The notes below the pieces were generated by a model. The model was given only the letters and a program-made list of their open reading frames with translations. It was not told the origin of the DNA and ran no database searches. A stretch of 52,813 nt of DNA from Bacteroidales bacterium H5 (lineage in GTDB: Bacteria; Bacteroidota; Bacteroidia; Bacteroidales; Muribaculaceae), in the NCBI GenBank assembly GCA_001701225.1, contig DAAQ01000019.1, positions 58,484-111,296 on the forward strand, read 5' to 3'. The first letter of the stretch is position 1. Every line of letters begins with the position of its first letter. This document shows positions 8,675-17,614 of the stretch, in pieces. The position numbers and the translations under genes are program-made.

Positions 8675-9670
8675 ATGAGCGAATCGGTTAACATCAGAGA
8701 ACTCAACGAGCTCGTCGCATCGAAAAACGACTTTGTCCAGCTCGTCACACGAGGGATGGACCAGACAATCGTCGGACAGAAACACCTTGTCGATTCCCTT
8801 CTCATCGCACTCCTCTCTAACGGCCATGTGCTCCTCGAAGGTGTCCCCGGTCTGGCAAAGACCCTGGCCATCAAGACACTCGCGCAGGTCATTGATGCTA
8901 AATACAGCCGCATACAGTTTACCCCGGACCTTCTTCCCGCCGATGTCATCGGCACAATGATCTACTCGATACAGAAAGAGCAGTTCCAGATCAAGAAGGG
9001 CCCCATATTCGCCAATTTCGTCCTTGCAGACGAGATCAACCGTGCTCCCGCCAAAGTGCAGTCAGCACTCCTCCAGGCCATGCAGGAGCGGCAGGTCACC
9101 ATCGGCGACTCCACCTTCCCTCTTGACGAGCCTTTCCTCGTCATGGCCACTCAGAACCCCATCGAGCAGGAAGGCACCTATCCTCTGCCCGAGGCCCAGG
9201 TTGACCGTTTCTTGCTCAAGGTCATCATAGGTTATCCTACAAAGGAGGAAGAGAAAGTCATCATACGCCAGAACATCTCCGGCACCCGTCGTGAGGTTCG
9301 TCCTCTGCTTCGTCCTCAGGAGATTCTCGAGGTGCAGCACATAGTCGAGCAGATATACCTCGACGAGAAGATAGAGCGCTATATCGTAGACATCGTGTTC
9401 GCTACCCGTAACCCATCCGACTATGGCCTGAAGGATCTGGTGAGCATGATAGGATTCGGAGCATCCCCCCGTGCTTCCATCGGACTCGCCAAGGCATCGA
9501 GGGCATACGCCTTCCTCCGCGGACGCGGCTATGTGGTTCCTGAGGATGTTCGCGCCGTGTGCCACGACGTACTCCGTCACCGCATCGGCCTGACATACGA
9601 GGCCGAAGCCAACAACATCACCACCGACCAGATTATCTCGGAGATTCTCGATAAGGTCGAGGTGCCCTGA
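8675..9670 (+). CDS. MoxR-family AAA+ ATPase, first gene of the Bat operon
   Basis: MoxR ATPases act as chaperones that help assemble or activate partner complexes, often with von Willebrand A (VWA) proteins, several of which follow here. The 331-residue protein has the MoxR-type Walker A GVPGLAKT (about 66-73), Walker B with LADEINRAP, sensor 1 ATQNPIEQEG and the PEAQVDRFL arginine-finger region, then the C-terminal lid domain. In Bacteroides this gene heads the Bat operon linked to oxygen tolerance. A 37-bp gap separates it from the DUF58 gene, with no terminator, so it is transcribed with the genes below. Confidence 0.95.
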   Translation: MSESVNIRELNELVASKNDFVQLVTRGMDQTIVGQKHLVDSLLIALLSNGHVLLEGVPGLAKTLAIKTLAQVIDAKYSRIQFTPDLLPADVIGTMIYSIQKEQFQIKKGPIFANFVLADEINRAPAKVQSALLQAMQERQVTIGDSTFPLDEPFLVMATQNPIEQEGTYPLPEAQVDRFLLKVIIGYPTKEEEKVIIRQNISGTRREVRPLLRPQEILEVQHIVEQIYLDEKIERYIVDIVFATRNPSDYGLKDLVSMIGFGASPRASIGLAKASRAYAFLRGRGYVVPEDVRAVCHDVLRHRIGLTYEAEANNITTDQIISEILDKVEVP

Positions 9671-9707
9671 AAAAGTGTACGGCATTATATAATCCAACTG
9701 ACGCAGT

Positions 9708-10583
9708 ATGGAAGCCAACGAGTTGCTCAAGAAAGTCCGGAAAATCGACATCAAGACCCGTGGTCTGTCGCAGAATATCTTTGCAGGCGAGTATCACACC
9801 GCCTTCAAAGGGCGCGGCATGACCTTCTCGGAGGTGCGCGAGTATCAATACGGCGACGACGTGCGTGACATAGACTGGAACGTAACCGCCCGACACAACC
9901 GCCCCTATGTCAAGGTGTACGAGGAGGAGCGCGAGCTCACAGTGATGCTGCTTGTCGATGTGTCGCGTTCGCGTCTGTTCGGTGCCGTAGGCGAGGAGAA
10001 GCGCGAGATGATAGCCGAGATTGCCGCCACACTGGCATACTCGGCCATCACGAACAATGACAAGATAGGCGTGCTGTTCTTCTCGGACAAGATTGAGAAA
10101 TTCATCCCTCCCAAGAAAGGTAAGAAGCATATCCTCCTCATCATACGCGAGCTGCTCGATTTCACGCCCGAGAATCCCGGCACAGACATCGGTGTCGCGC
10201 TCCGCTACCTTACTGACGCGCTCAAGAAACGTGCCACGACATTCCTGATATCGGATTTCATTGACTCGCACGACTATACCCGCCAGCTTCAGGTTGCCGT
10301 GAGCAAGCACGACATCATAGCCATACAGGTCTATGACAAGCGTGACGCATCGTTGCCCGACATCGGCCTGATGCGTGTGACCGATCTCGAGACTGGTGCC
10401 ACGCGGTGGATTGACACCTCGATGAAATCTACCAGGAACGCCTATGGCAAATGGTGGTACGAGCGTCAGCAGCAGATGGTCGAGACTCTGCGGAAGAGCA
10501 GGGTAGACCTCGCCTCTGTGGCCACCGACGAGGATTTTGCCCGTGCGCTGATGGCCCTGTTTAAAAACCGTGGTGTAAGATGA
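9708..10583 (+). CDS. DUF58 domain protein of the Bat operon
   Basis: A 291-residue soluble protein whose central EYQYGDDVRDIDWNVTAR is the hallmark of DUF58, followed by a degenerate VWA-like fold (VMLLVDVSRS, a partial MIDAS). DUF58 proteins nearly always lie next to moxR and are thought to be its substrate or adaptor. No signal peptide or membrane segment is visible, so it should sit in the cytoplasm with MoxR. Its stop overlaps the next start (ATGATG), which indicates translational coupling. Confidence 0.93.
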   Translation: MEANELLKKVRKIDIKTRGLSQNIFAGEYHTAFKGRGMTFSEVREYQYGDDVRDIDWNVTARHNRPYVKVYEEERELTVMLLVDVSRSRLFGAVGEEKREMIAEIAATLAYSAITNNDKIGVLFFSDKIEKFIPPKKGKKHILLIIRELLDFTPENPGTDIGVALRYLTDALKKRATTFLISDFIDSHDYTRQLQVAVSKHDIIAIQVYDKRDASLPDIGLMRVTDLETGATRWIDTSMKSTRNAYGKWWYERQQQMVETLRKSRVDLASVATDEDFARALMALFKNRGVR

Positions 10584-11581
10584 TGAACTCTATTCGCAAA
10601 CACATATTGACCATCTTTGCGGTGCTGGCGTCTTTGTCGGTGCCATCCGTAATGCCGGCTGCTCCGCCCACCCTGAAGGTAAGCATGGATTCGGCCTATG
10701 TGCTTATGGGCAAGGCTACCCCGATGCATATCCAGCTTGTGGCCGATGCCGCAGACAAGGGGAATATACTTATCCCTGCCGACTCGATGTGCGCCGGTGT
10801 CGAGATACTTGACCTTCTCGAAGCCGACACCACCGAGCTCGGCAACGGACGCATCGAGGTCAACCGCGAGATGCTGCTCCAGTCGTTCGACTCGGGTATG
10901 TATCAGCTCCGCCCCGTGCTCTATGTTGTGGGACATGACACCATTGCCTCGCAGCGTCTCGCCTTAAAGGTGATACCTGCGATGGTAGACTCGCTCACTA
11001 CCATCCATGACTATGCGGATGTCCGTGACGTGAACCGTAAGTTTGTCGACTATCTCCCCGATTTCCTCGCGGATTATGGCCTGTGGCTTCTTGCACTTGT
11101 CATCGTGCTCGGAGGCGGATATTTCGTATTCCGTCGCTATCTCGCCCGCAAGAAACCCGAGCACAGGCGTGCCGCTCCTCCCGTGCCTCCATACGAGGCC
11201 GCCAAACAGGCGCTCATGGCCCTCAAGTCCGAGAATCTCTGCGAGCAGGGGCGCGAGAAAGACTATTATACCTCGCTCACCGACATCCTGCGTGTCTACC
11301 TGCAGCGCAGGTTCGGCATCAACGCCATGGAGATGACCTCCGGGCAGATACGACGCACGCTGTCGCATAACGAGCAGACCCGCCTGAGCAAGCAGTATGT
11401 TGACCAGGTACTTGAGATTGCCGATTTCGTGAAATTCGCCAAGATGCGTCCTCTGCCCGACGACAATATCAGGTCGTTCAACTCGGCCCTGCAGTTTGTC
11501 GAGGATACCAAGCCCGCACCACAGCCAGCGCCCGACGCCGATAATGCCGGAAAGGACAATAACATCAAAACAAAAAGCTAA
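10580..11581 (+). CDS. Bat-operon membrane protein with signal peptide and one central TM helix
   Basis: This 333-residue protein has an N-terminal hydrophobic signal (about 8-30), an extracytoplasmic beta-rich domain to about 165, one transmembrane helix (LWLLALVIVLGGGYFVF, about 173-189), and a cytoplasmic tail. The tail contains a helical segment with YYTSLTDILRVYLQRRFGI and EMTSGQIRRTL, resembling the C-terminal domain of BatD and of DUF4381-like proteins. It is the unnamed third member seen in Bacteroidota Bat operons. A role as a membrane partner of the VWA proteins is inferred from position and layout. The start may be 10580 or the adjacent ATG at 10583. batA follows after 6 bp. Confidence 0.82.
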   Translation: MMNSIRKHILTIFAVLASLSVPSVMPAAPPTLKVSMDSAYVLMGKATPMHIQLVADAADKGNILIPADSMCAGVEILDLLEADTTELGNGRIEVNREMLLQSFDSGMYQLRPVLYVVGHDTIASQRLALKVIPAMVDSLTTIHDYADVRDVNRKFVDYLPDFLADYGLWLLALVIVLGGGYFVFRRYLARKKPEHRRAAPPVPPYEAAKQALMALKSENLCEQGREKDYYTSLTDILRVYLQRRFGINAMEMTSGQIRRTLSHNEQTRLSKQYVDQVLEIADFVKFAKMRPLPDDNIRSFNSALQFVEDTKPAPQPAPDADNAGKDNNIKTKS

Positions 11582-11587
11582 CCCACC

Positions 11588-12574
11588 ATGCAACTGGCTC
11601 ATCCCGAATACCTCTGGCTTCTGCTGCTCCTGATACCGCTCATAGCGTGGTATGTATGGAAACAGCGTACACTGCATCCTTCGATGGAGATGTCTACTCT
11701 GTCACCTTTCGCAAGGATGGGGCGTCCGCTCAGAGGCTGGCTCGTGCATCTTCTGTTTGTGCTCCAGCTCGGTGTCATAGCATGTGTGATTGTCATACTG
11801 GCCCGTCCGCAGACACGCGACTCATGGAACACCTCGCGCGTCGAGGGAACCGACATCGTGCTTGCCCTCGACATATCGACTTCCATGCTTGCCCGCGATT
11901 TCAAGCCCGACAGGTTTGAGGCGGCAAAAGAGGTGGCTTCAAAATTTGTGGCCGGACGTGACGGCGACAACATCGGCGTGGTCATCTTCGCAGCCGAGAG
12001 CTTCACGGCCCTCCCCATGACCACCGACCGCTCGACAGTGGCAAACTATATCAATGATATCAAGATGGGTATGCTTCAGGACGGCACGGCTATCGGCGAC
12101 GGTCTCGCCACCTCGATAAACCGTATCAAGGAGGGTAAGGCCAAGTCTAAGAGCATCATCCTGCTGACCGACGGCTCGAACAACACGGGCAATGTAGCAC
12201 CGCGCACGGCGGCCGAGATTGCCCGTCAGCTCGGCATTAAGGTCTATACCATCGGAATCGGCACAAACGGCACCGCTCCTTATCCGCAAGAAAACATGTT
12301 CGGCCGCATCGAATATGTCAATCTTCCTGTGGTAATCGACGAGGCTACCCTCCGCTCGATAGCCGAGACGACCGGGGGCAAATATTTCCGCGCCACAGGC
12401 AACAATGTGCTGCGCGAGATATTCTCCGAAATTGACAGCCTCGAGAAGACCAAGATGGATACACGCAACTTTACCGCGACCGAAGACTATTATATGCCTT
12501 GGGCGATAGCCGCGCTGGCGCTTTTCTCGCTCATCGTCCTGTTACGCTACACTCTCCTCCGCACCATTCCCTAA
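11588..12574 (+). CDS. batA: BatA, membrane-anchored VWA-domain protein
   Basis: BatA belongs to the Bacteroides aerotolerance complex. The 328 residues show two N-terminal hydrophobic helices (about 8-24 and 51-72), a VWA domain opening with DISTS (D95, S97, S99: an intact MIDAS DxSxS), a later conserved LTDGSNNTG, and a C-terminal helix (MPWAIAALALFSLIVLL). This topology places the VWA domain between membrane anchors. The intact MIDAS implies divalent-metal-dependent ligand binding. batB starts 4 bp after the stop, and both resemble each other closely, consistent with an old duplication. Confidence 0.92.
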   Translation: MQLAHPEYLWLLLLLIPLIAWYVWKQRTLHPSMEMSTLSPFARMGRPLRGWLVHLLFVLQLGVIACVIVILARPQTRDSWNTSRVEGTDIVLALDISTSMLARDFKPDRFEAAKEVASKFVAGRDGDNIGVVIFAAESFTALPMTTDRSTVANYINDIKMGMLQDGTAIGDGLATSINRIKEGKAKSKSIILLTDGSNNTGNVAPRTAAEIARQLGIKVYTIGIGTNGTAPYPQENMFGRIEYVNLPVVIDEATLRSIAETTGGKYFRATGNNVLREIFSEIDSLEKTKMDTRNFTATEDYYMPWAIAALALFSLIVLLRYTLLRTIP

Positions 12575-12578
12575 AGAT

Positions 12579-13652
12579 ATGATTACCTTCGCATACCCGC
12601 ATCTGCTATACCTTCTGCTGCTTGTGCCTGCGGCGGTGCTCCTGTTCGTATGGGGCCGTTTCAGACGCCGTGCAAAGCTGCGGAAATTCGGCCGTCCCGA
12701 GGTCATCGCCTCACTGATGCCCGAGGTGTCCAAATACATGCCGTGGGTCAAGCTCTGTTTCTCGCTTCTCATAATCACGGCGCTTGTCATCATACTGGCA
12801 CGCCCCCGCGCCACATCGACACTCGAGCAGGATGGTGCGGAGACCACTACCGAGCGTGGCATCGAGGTGATGATATGCCTCGACGTCTCCAACTCGATGC
12901 TTGCCTCTTCGACCGACGACGAGGGAGGAGTGTCGCGTCTGCAGCGTGCGAAATATATTCTTGAGAAACTTATCGAGAAGATGCGCAACGATAAGGTCGG
13001 TCTCATCGTCTTTGCCGGAGACGCATACACACAGCTTCCCATAACATCCGATTTCATATCGGCCAAGATGTTTGTCAACTCGATTACCACAGACATGGTT
13101 CCCACTCAGGGTACAGCCATCGGCACCGCCCTCGATATGGCCATGAACTCGTTCACGCCCTCCGATGATATGGGAAAGGCCATAATCGTCCTCACTGACG
13201 GCGAGAATTTCGAAGACAACGCCATTGAGGAGGCCAAGAGGGCTGCTCAGGCAGGTATTCAGGTCGATGTCATCGGCCTCGGCTCACCCAAGGGTGCCCG
13301 CATCCCCATCAAGGGCTCCAACCAATATATGGTCGATCCGATGACAGGCGAGCAGGTCGTGACACGTCTTGACGAAGCCACCGCCCAGCAGATAGCCCAG
13401 GCCGGAAAGGGTATCTATGTCAACGGATCGTCGACATCGGCAATACAGGCTGTCGACACAAAGATGGACGAGCTGGAACAGACAGAGTTCGAGCGCAAAT
13501 CGTTCTCGCCTCAGAGCGAGCAGTTCCCCATCGTGGCGTGGATTGCGCTGATATTACTTGTCGCAGATGTCTTTGTCGTGACACGTAAGATTTCGTGGCT
13601 CAAACAATATAAGTTCTTCACACGCGAAGAGCAGAAAGGAGACAAGAAATGA
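12579..13652 (+). CDS. batB: BatB, membrane-anchored VWA-domain protein
   Basis: A 357-residue paralogue of BatA with the same plan: N-terminal helices at about 8-26 and 57-74, a VWA domain with intact MIDAS DVSNS (D102, S104, S106) and LTDGENFED, and a C-terminal helix (IVAWIALILLVADVFVV) followed by a short basic tail ending KKGDKK-like. In Bacteroides fragilis BatB is part of the operon whose loss lowers aerotolerance; the mechanism remains unclear. Its stop overlaps the batC start as ATGA. It lies between batA and batC in the standard order. Confidence 0.92.
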   Translation: MITFAYPHLLYLLLLVPAAVLLFVWGRFRRRAKLRKFGRPEVIASLMPEVSKYMPWVKLCFSLLIITALVIILARPRATSTLEQDGAETTTERGIEVMICLDVSNSMLASSTDDEGGVSRLQRAKYILEKLIEKMRNDKVGLIVFAGDAYTQLPITSDFISAKMFVNSITTDMVPTQGTAIGTALDMAMNSFTPSDDMGKAIIVLTDGENFEDNAIEEAKRAAQAGIQVDVIGLGSPKGARIPIKGSNQYMVDPMTGEQVVTRLDEATAQQIAQAGKGIYVNGSSTSAIQAVDTKMDELEQTEFERKSFSPQSEQFPIVAWIALILLVADVFVVTRKISWLKQYKFFTREEQKGDKK

Positions 13653-14455
13653 AACCGATACTCACGCTTCTCGCTCTCGCCCTATTGGGCTCCGCCCCGG
13701 TACTCGGCGCAGAGACTGACAACAGCACCCGCCGCGAGCGCAATCTGATAACTGAGGGTAACAAGCTCTACCGTCAGGAACGTTATGCCGACGCCGAGGT
13801 GGCATATAAGAAAGCCCTCGAGCTTAACGCAATGAATGAGACTGCCCTTTTCAACCTTGCCGCCTCATATCTGCGGCAGGGATCTGCATCGGGTGAGAAT
13901 CTCCAGGAGGCGACCCAGATACTCAACAATCTCGCCAAGAATGCCGGGGATCAGGCGATAGCCGAGCTGTCGTATTTCAATCTCGGCAATATCGCATATA
14001 ATGCCAAGGAGTATCAGAAGAGCATAGAGCTTTACAAGAATTCGCTCCGAAAGAATCCCGATAACGACAAGGCCCGCGAGAACCTGCGTCTGGCACAGAA
14101 GAAGCTCGAAGAACAGCAGAATCAGGACCAGAACCAGGATCAGAATCAGGACAAAGACCAGAATAAAGATCAGAAGGACCAGAATCAGAACAAGGATAAC
14201 AACAAGGATCAGAACCAGGATAAGAATAAAGACCAGGATAAAGATCAAAACAAGGATCAGAACCAACAGCAGCAACCCGACCAGAGACAGCAGAATCAGC
14301 AGCAACAGCCACAACAGGGAGGCATAAGTCCCGAGAATGCAGAGCAGATTCTAAAGGCGATGGAGAACGAGGAGAACGCTACCCGACAGCGTGTCGAGGC
14401 CGAACGCCGTAAAGCCGGAGCTCCGGGCAGACGTCAGGTTGCCAAGCCGTGGTAA
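13649..14455 (+). CDS. batC: BatC, TPR protein with a long Gln/Asp/Asn/Lys low-complexity tract
   Basis: A 268-residue exported protein: signal peptide (about 1-20, cleavage near GAE), then tetratricopeptide repeats from about 30 to 155 (NKLYRQERYADAEVAYKKALELN and relatives), then a tract from about 157 to 225 made almost only of Q, D, N and K, ending in QQQQP, and a short charged helix. The tract is built from degenerate GAY-CAR-like codon repeats at DNA level and its reverse complement stays open by chance. TPRs suggest a periplasmic scaffold for the BatA/BatB VWA domains (inference). The tract length is likely variable between strains. Confidence 0.9.
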   Translation: MKPILTLLALALLGSAPVLGAETDNSTRRERNLITEGNKLYRQERYADAEVAYKKALELNAMNETALFNLAASYLRQGSASGENLQEATQILNNLAKNAGDQAIAELSYFNLGNIAYNAKEYQKSIELYKNSLRKNPDNDKARENLRLAQKKLEEQQNQDQNQDQNQDKDQNKDQKDQNQNKDNNKDQNQDKNKDQDKDQNKDQNQQQQPDQRQQNQQQQPQQGGISPENAEQILKAMENEENATRQRVEAERRKAGAPGRRQVAKPW

Positions 14456-14497
14456 AGGTTTTTCCTGTTTGTTCAACCTCATTTATCAAGCCTCACG

Positions 14498-16300
14498 ATG
14501 AAACGATACATAACATTCATATTTACTCTTGCGTTCCTTGCCCTCTGCTCAAAGGCGGCCGATATCAGTTTCTCGGTCAAAGCCCCGGGCAGGACATACG
14601 AGGGAGAGAGGTTTGCCGTCACATTCAGGCTCACCAATGCCGATGGCTCTGACCTGCGCGTACAGCCCATCGACGGCTGCAAGCTCATCTATGGCCCGGC
14701 ACAGTCTACGTCGCAGAGCTATCAGGTCATCAACGGCAGGGCGACATCCTCGTCGGCAACCGAATATACATATTATTACAGGGCCGAGAAGGCGGGCAAT
14801 TTCACTATCCCCGCCGCCACCGTGACCGCCGACGGCAAGCGTTATTCGACCAAGCCGGTCTCATTTACCGTACATCCGGCCTCCGACCGGAGCACTCCCG
14901 GGTCGCAGCGTCCCGTGGCTGTCGATGATGTCGACTCGCAGACGGCGGGTCGCAAGGTCAATGCTGACGACGTGTTTGTGCGCATCATCCTGTCAAAGTC
15001 GACCGCCTACGAGCAAGAGGCGATAGCATGCACGATAAAGCTCTATACAAAATATTCCATCTCTTCGTTCCTCCCCACACGTCAGCCGGCTTTTGACGGT
15101 TTCCTGATTCAGGAACTTGACGTACAGCCCGCGCTCAACCAGCAGGAGACATATCGCGGACAGGAATATATGACCGCCGTGCTCAAGGAGTGCATCATAT
15201 TCCCGCAGAAAAGTGGCCATCTAACCATCAACTCGGGCAACTATGACATCTCGGTGGTGCAGTATGATAATGTGAACATGGGCATGTTCCAGGTGCGCCA
15301 GCCACGCGAGCAGAAAATCAAGGTCAGCTCAAACTCGGCGTCTATAGACATCAAGCCTCTTCCCGAGCCGCGCCCGGCCGGATTCAGCGGTGCTGTCGGC
15401 ACATTCACGGTAGATTCCCGTCTCGTGGGAAACTCCTTCCGCACCAATGACCCCGCCACCCTCATATATACTATATCGGGTACAGGCAACATCAAATACC
15501 TCAAGGAGCCAACCATAGATTTCCCCTCCGAGTTCGAGCAATACTCGCCCAAGAGCGACATCCAGACCAGTGTCCGCGGCAATGAGGTCTCGGGCACCAT
15601 GACGGTCGAATATACCTTTGTGCCGCAGAGTGTGGGCACTTTCACCATCGGCAGTGACAAGTTTGTCTATTTCAATCCATCGACGGCAAAGTATGTCACC
15701 CTCACCACTCCGACATATCCGATCAAGGTCGCCAAGGGACTGTCATCACCTGCGGCTACAGAAGACCAGAAAGCCATCGAGAACAAGAATTCGGACATCC
15801 GTCATATCTATCTCGGTTCCAAGAATCCTTCGATGTCGCACCCGCTCGCTGTGCGCCAGCTATATTACTGGATGCTCTATCTCGGACTTGCCGTCATAGC
15901 GGGGGGTATCATCATGTTCAACCGCAAGGCTGCGCGCCGCAATGCCGATGTGGCAGGTCTGCGTAACGCCCGTGCCAACAAAGTCGCAAAACGCAGGCTC
16001 AAGACTGCCGAGAAATATCTCAAGGAACAGAATTCGGAAAAATTCTACGAGGAGATGCTTCGCGCTCTCTGGGGCTACCTCTCCGACAAACTCTCCATAC
16101 CCACGTCGCAGCTCACGCGCCAGAACATAGCCGAGACCCTCAGCGGGAAGGGCTATGGCGAAGGTGCTATCGAGCCGATTATCGCTGTCATCGACGACTG
16201 CGAGATGGCACGCTATACCCCCGAATCGTCATCGCGCATGGATACGGTCTATGCCGCCGGCGCGGAAGCTATCAATAACATTGAACGCAATTCAAAATGA
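14498..16300 (+). CDS. batD: BatD, oxygen-tolerance membrane protein
   Basis: A 600-residue protein with a signal peptide (FIFTLAFLALCSKA, about 6-20), tandem beta-sandwich domains to about 440 (opening DISFSVKAPGRTYEGERF, typical of BatD), one transmembrane helix (LYYWMLYLGLAVIAGGIIMF, about 455-475), and a cytoplasmic helical tail (FYEEMLRALWGYLSDKLSI). The tail resembles that of the third gene in the operon, hinting at a shared cytoplasmic partner such as DUF58/MoxR (inference). A 42-bp gap follows batC without a terminator; its stop overlaps the batE start by four bases. Confidence 0.92.
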   Translation: MKRYITFIFTLAFLALCSKAADISFSVKAPGRTYEGERFAVTFRLTNADGSDLRVQPIDGCKLIYGPAQSTSQSYQVINGRATSSSATEYTYYYRAEKAGNFTIPAATVTADGKRYSTKPVSFTVHPASDRSTPGSQRPVAVDDVDSQTAGRKVNADDVFVRIILSKSTAYEQEAIACTIKLYTKYSISSFLPTRQPAFDGFLIQELDVQPALNQQETYRGQEYMTAVLKECIIFPQKSGHLTINSGNYDISVVQYDNVNMGMFQVRQPREQKIKVSSNSASIDIKPLPEPRPAGFSGAVGTFTVDSRLVGNSFRTNDPATLIYTISGTGNIKYLKEPTIDFPSEFEQYSPKSDIQTSVRGNEVSGTMTVEYTFVPQSVGTFTIGSDKFVYFNPSTAKYVTLTTPTYPIKVAKGLSSPAATEDQKAIENKNSDIRHIYLGSKNPSMSHPLAVRQLYYWMLYLGLAVIAGGIIMFNRKAARRNADVAGLRNARANKVAKRRLKTAEKYLKEQNSEKFYEEMLRALWGYLSDKLSIPTSQLTRQNIAETLSGKGYGEGAIEPIIAVIDDCEMARYTPESSSRMDTVYAAGAEAINNIERNSK

Positions 16301-17091
16301 CAAGATATATAATCTTTCTGCTCGGCCTCGTGCTTGCCTCGGTGACGGCTCGCGCCGACTCACCGCTTATCCAGCAGGCCGACTCGGCATATACCTCGGA
16401 CGATTTCGCGACCGCGGCTTCCTTCTATCTGAAAGCAATATCCGAAGAGGGGCCCTCAGCCAAACTATATTATAACCTCGGCAACACATATTACAGGATG
16501 GGGGAGATGGGCAATGCCATCCTCTCATACGAACGCGCATTGCGTCTCGACCCGACCGACAAGGATGTCCGTAATAACCTCGATTTTGTCAACGCGCGCA
16601 TCACCGACCGTCCCGGCGAGAGAGGCACATTCCTCGGCAACGCACTTGATGCCGTCTCTGCATCGGCCCGGTCCAATGTATGGGCCTGGATAGCATTCGG
16701 ATGTTTTGCACTCACTGTCGCCGCGGTTCTGGCTTATCTGTTTGTAGACACGGTGGCTATCCGCAAGATTGGATTCTTCGGCGGCATAATAACACTGCTC
16801 GGCTGTATGGTGTGCATCTTCTTCGCATTCCGTTCGGCAGCAAACGCACTTGCTGACGACGTGGCCATAGTCACGGCTCCGTCTACCATCCTTAGCACGG
16901 TTCCCCGCACACCCACCGACCGCTCGCAGGAAGCCATGCTGCTGCACGAGGGCACACGGGTTATGATACTCGACTCGGTCAGCTCGACATCTGCACGCGA
17001 TTCGGTGCGCAGCGTGTGGTATGATGTGGAGGTCGACAATGCCCACCGCGCATGGATTAATGCCGAGGACGTCGCCAAGGTCATAGAGTAA
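16297..17091 (+). CDS. batE: BatE, TPR and SH3-like membrane protein
   Basis: The last Bat gene encodes 264 residues: a signal peptide (about 4-21, cleavage after ARA), two to three TPR units (LYYNLGNTYYRMGEMGNAILSYERALRLDP-type, about 30-105), two transmembrane helices (about 128-150 and 155-176), and a C-terminal SH3-like beta domain with LLHEGTRVMIL and WYDVEVDNAHRAWI. The SH3-like domain may touch the cell wall (inference). An AT-rich hairpin about 35 bp downstream probably ends the operon. Confidence 0.9.
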   Translation: MTRYIIFLLGLVLASVTARADSPLIQQADSAYTSDDFATAASFYLKAISEEGPSAKLYYNLGNTYYRMGEMGNAILSYERALRLDPTDKDVRNNLDFVNARITDRPGERGTFLGNALDAVSASARSNVWAWIAFGCFALTVAAVLAYLFVDTVAIRKIGFFGGIITLLGCMVCIFFAFRSAANALADDVAIVTAPSTILSTVPRTPTDRSQEAMLLHEGTRVMILDSVSSTSARDSVRSVWYDVEVDNAHRAWINAEDVAKVIE

Positions 17092-17126
17092 ATTATAAAT
17101 ATCAACTTATTTTCAATCAGTTAACA

Positions 17127-17156
17127 TAAAATGTGTTGTAAAACATATTTTATTTT
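17127..17156 (+). terminator. Probable weak terminator of the Bat operon
   Basis: An 11-bp AT-rich stem (17127-17137 with 17142-17152, one G-U pair) closes a four-base loop and is followed by TTTTA. The stem is weak because of its base composition, so read-through into the next gene is possible. Confidence 0.5.
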
Positions 17157-17166
17157 AGCTGATTTT

Positions 17167-17198
17167 CTTGTTTAGTCCGATTTTTAATCCTAATTTAG
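17167..17198 (+). promoter_or_regulatory. Promoter for the small HTH gene
   Basis: CTTG (17167-17170), 20 bp, then TAATTTAG (17191-17198): each element differs by one base from TTTG and TAnnTTTG, and the spacing is exact. It would give a leader of about 75 nt before the start at 17281. Confidence 0.5.
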
Positions 17199-17280
17199 TG
17201 GAGCGGATTAGAGAATACCGCAGCATCCTTAAAACAACACAAACCGTATTCCCCCAACCCCGTTAAATCTTGAACAGATC

Positions 17281-17541
17281 ATGACAAAAACTATCACCTT
17301 CAACGACCTTCGCCGTATCAAGGACAGCCTTCCTGACGGCTCGATACGCCAGATAGCAGACCGCCTCAACGTCACTCCCCAGACCATCCGCAACTATTTC
17401 GGAGGCACCAATTACGAGTTCGGCAAGAACTGCGGTGTCCACATCGAGCCCGGTCCCGACGGAGGCATTGTGGTGCTCGACGACACCACCATTTATGACA
17501 TGGCTGTGGAGATTCTCCAGGGCCAGAACAAGGAAGACTGA
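17281..17541 (+). CDS. Small helix-turn-helix protein, function unknown
   Basis: An 86-residue cytoplasmic protein. Residues about 20-42 (SIRQIADRLNVTPQTIRNYFGG) form a clear helix-turn-helix, resembling the DNA-reading unit of LacI-type or sigma-like regulators. The C-terminal half (VHIEPGPDGGIVVLDDTTIYDMAVEIL) is a short beta segment and helix that could be a dimerisation or sensing part. I recall similar small proteins in other Bacteroidales, annotated only as DNA-binding. It stands alone between the Bat operon and the Usp gene with its own promoter. It could regulate either neighbour; that is inference. No ligand site can be recognised. Confidence 0.75.
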   Translation: MTKTITFNDLRRIKDSLPDGSIRQIADRLNVTPQTIRNYFGGTNYEFGKNCGVHIEPGPDGGIVVLDDTTIYDMAVEILQGQNKED

Positions 17542-17614
17542 CCCCACGGAGCGTACACTCCCCGAGGCCGGTCGTTTTCGTAAATATAACTGCGAGAACA
17601 ACCTCAGGCACGAC

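Noticed and set aside
13865..14314. A 149-codon open frame on the minus strand opposite batC, rich in Leu, Val and Ile
   Set aside because: It is the reverse complement of the Q/D/N/K codon repeats of batC; it looks like a membrane protein only because of that composition, and has no promoter.
14118..14325. CRISPR-like or tandem repeat array
   Set aside because: The repeats are degenerate codons inside batC without regular unit length or spacers.
17540..17580. Possible terminator after the small HTH gene (GACC...GGTC then TTTT)
   Set aside because: The stem has only about four solid pairs with a long loop; not convincing as a terminator.
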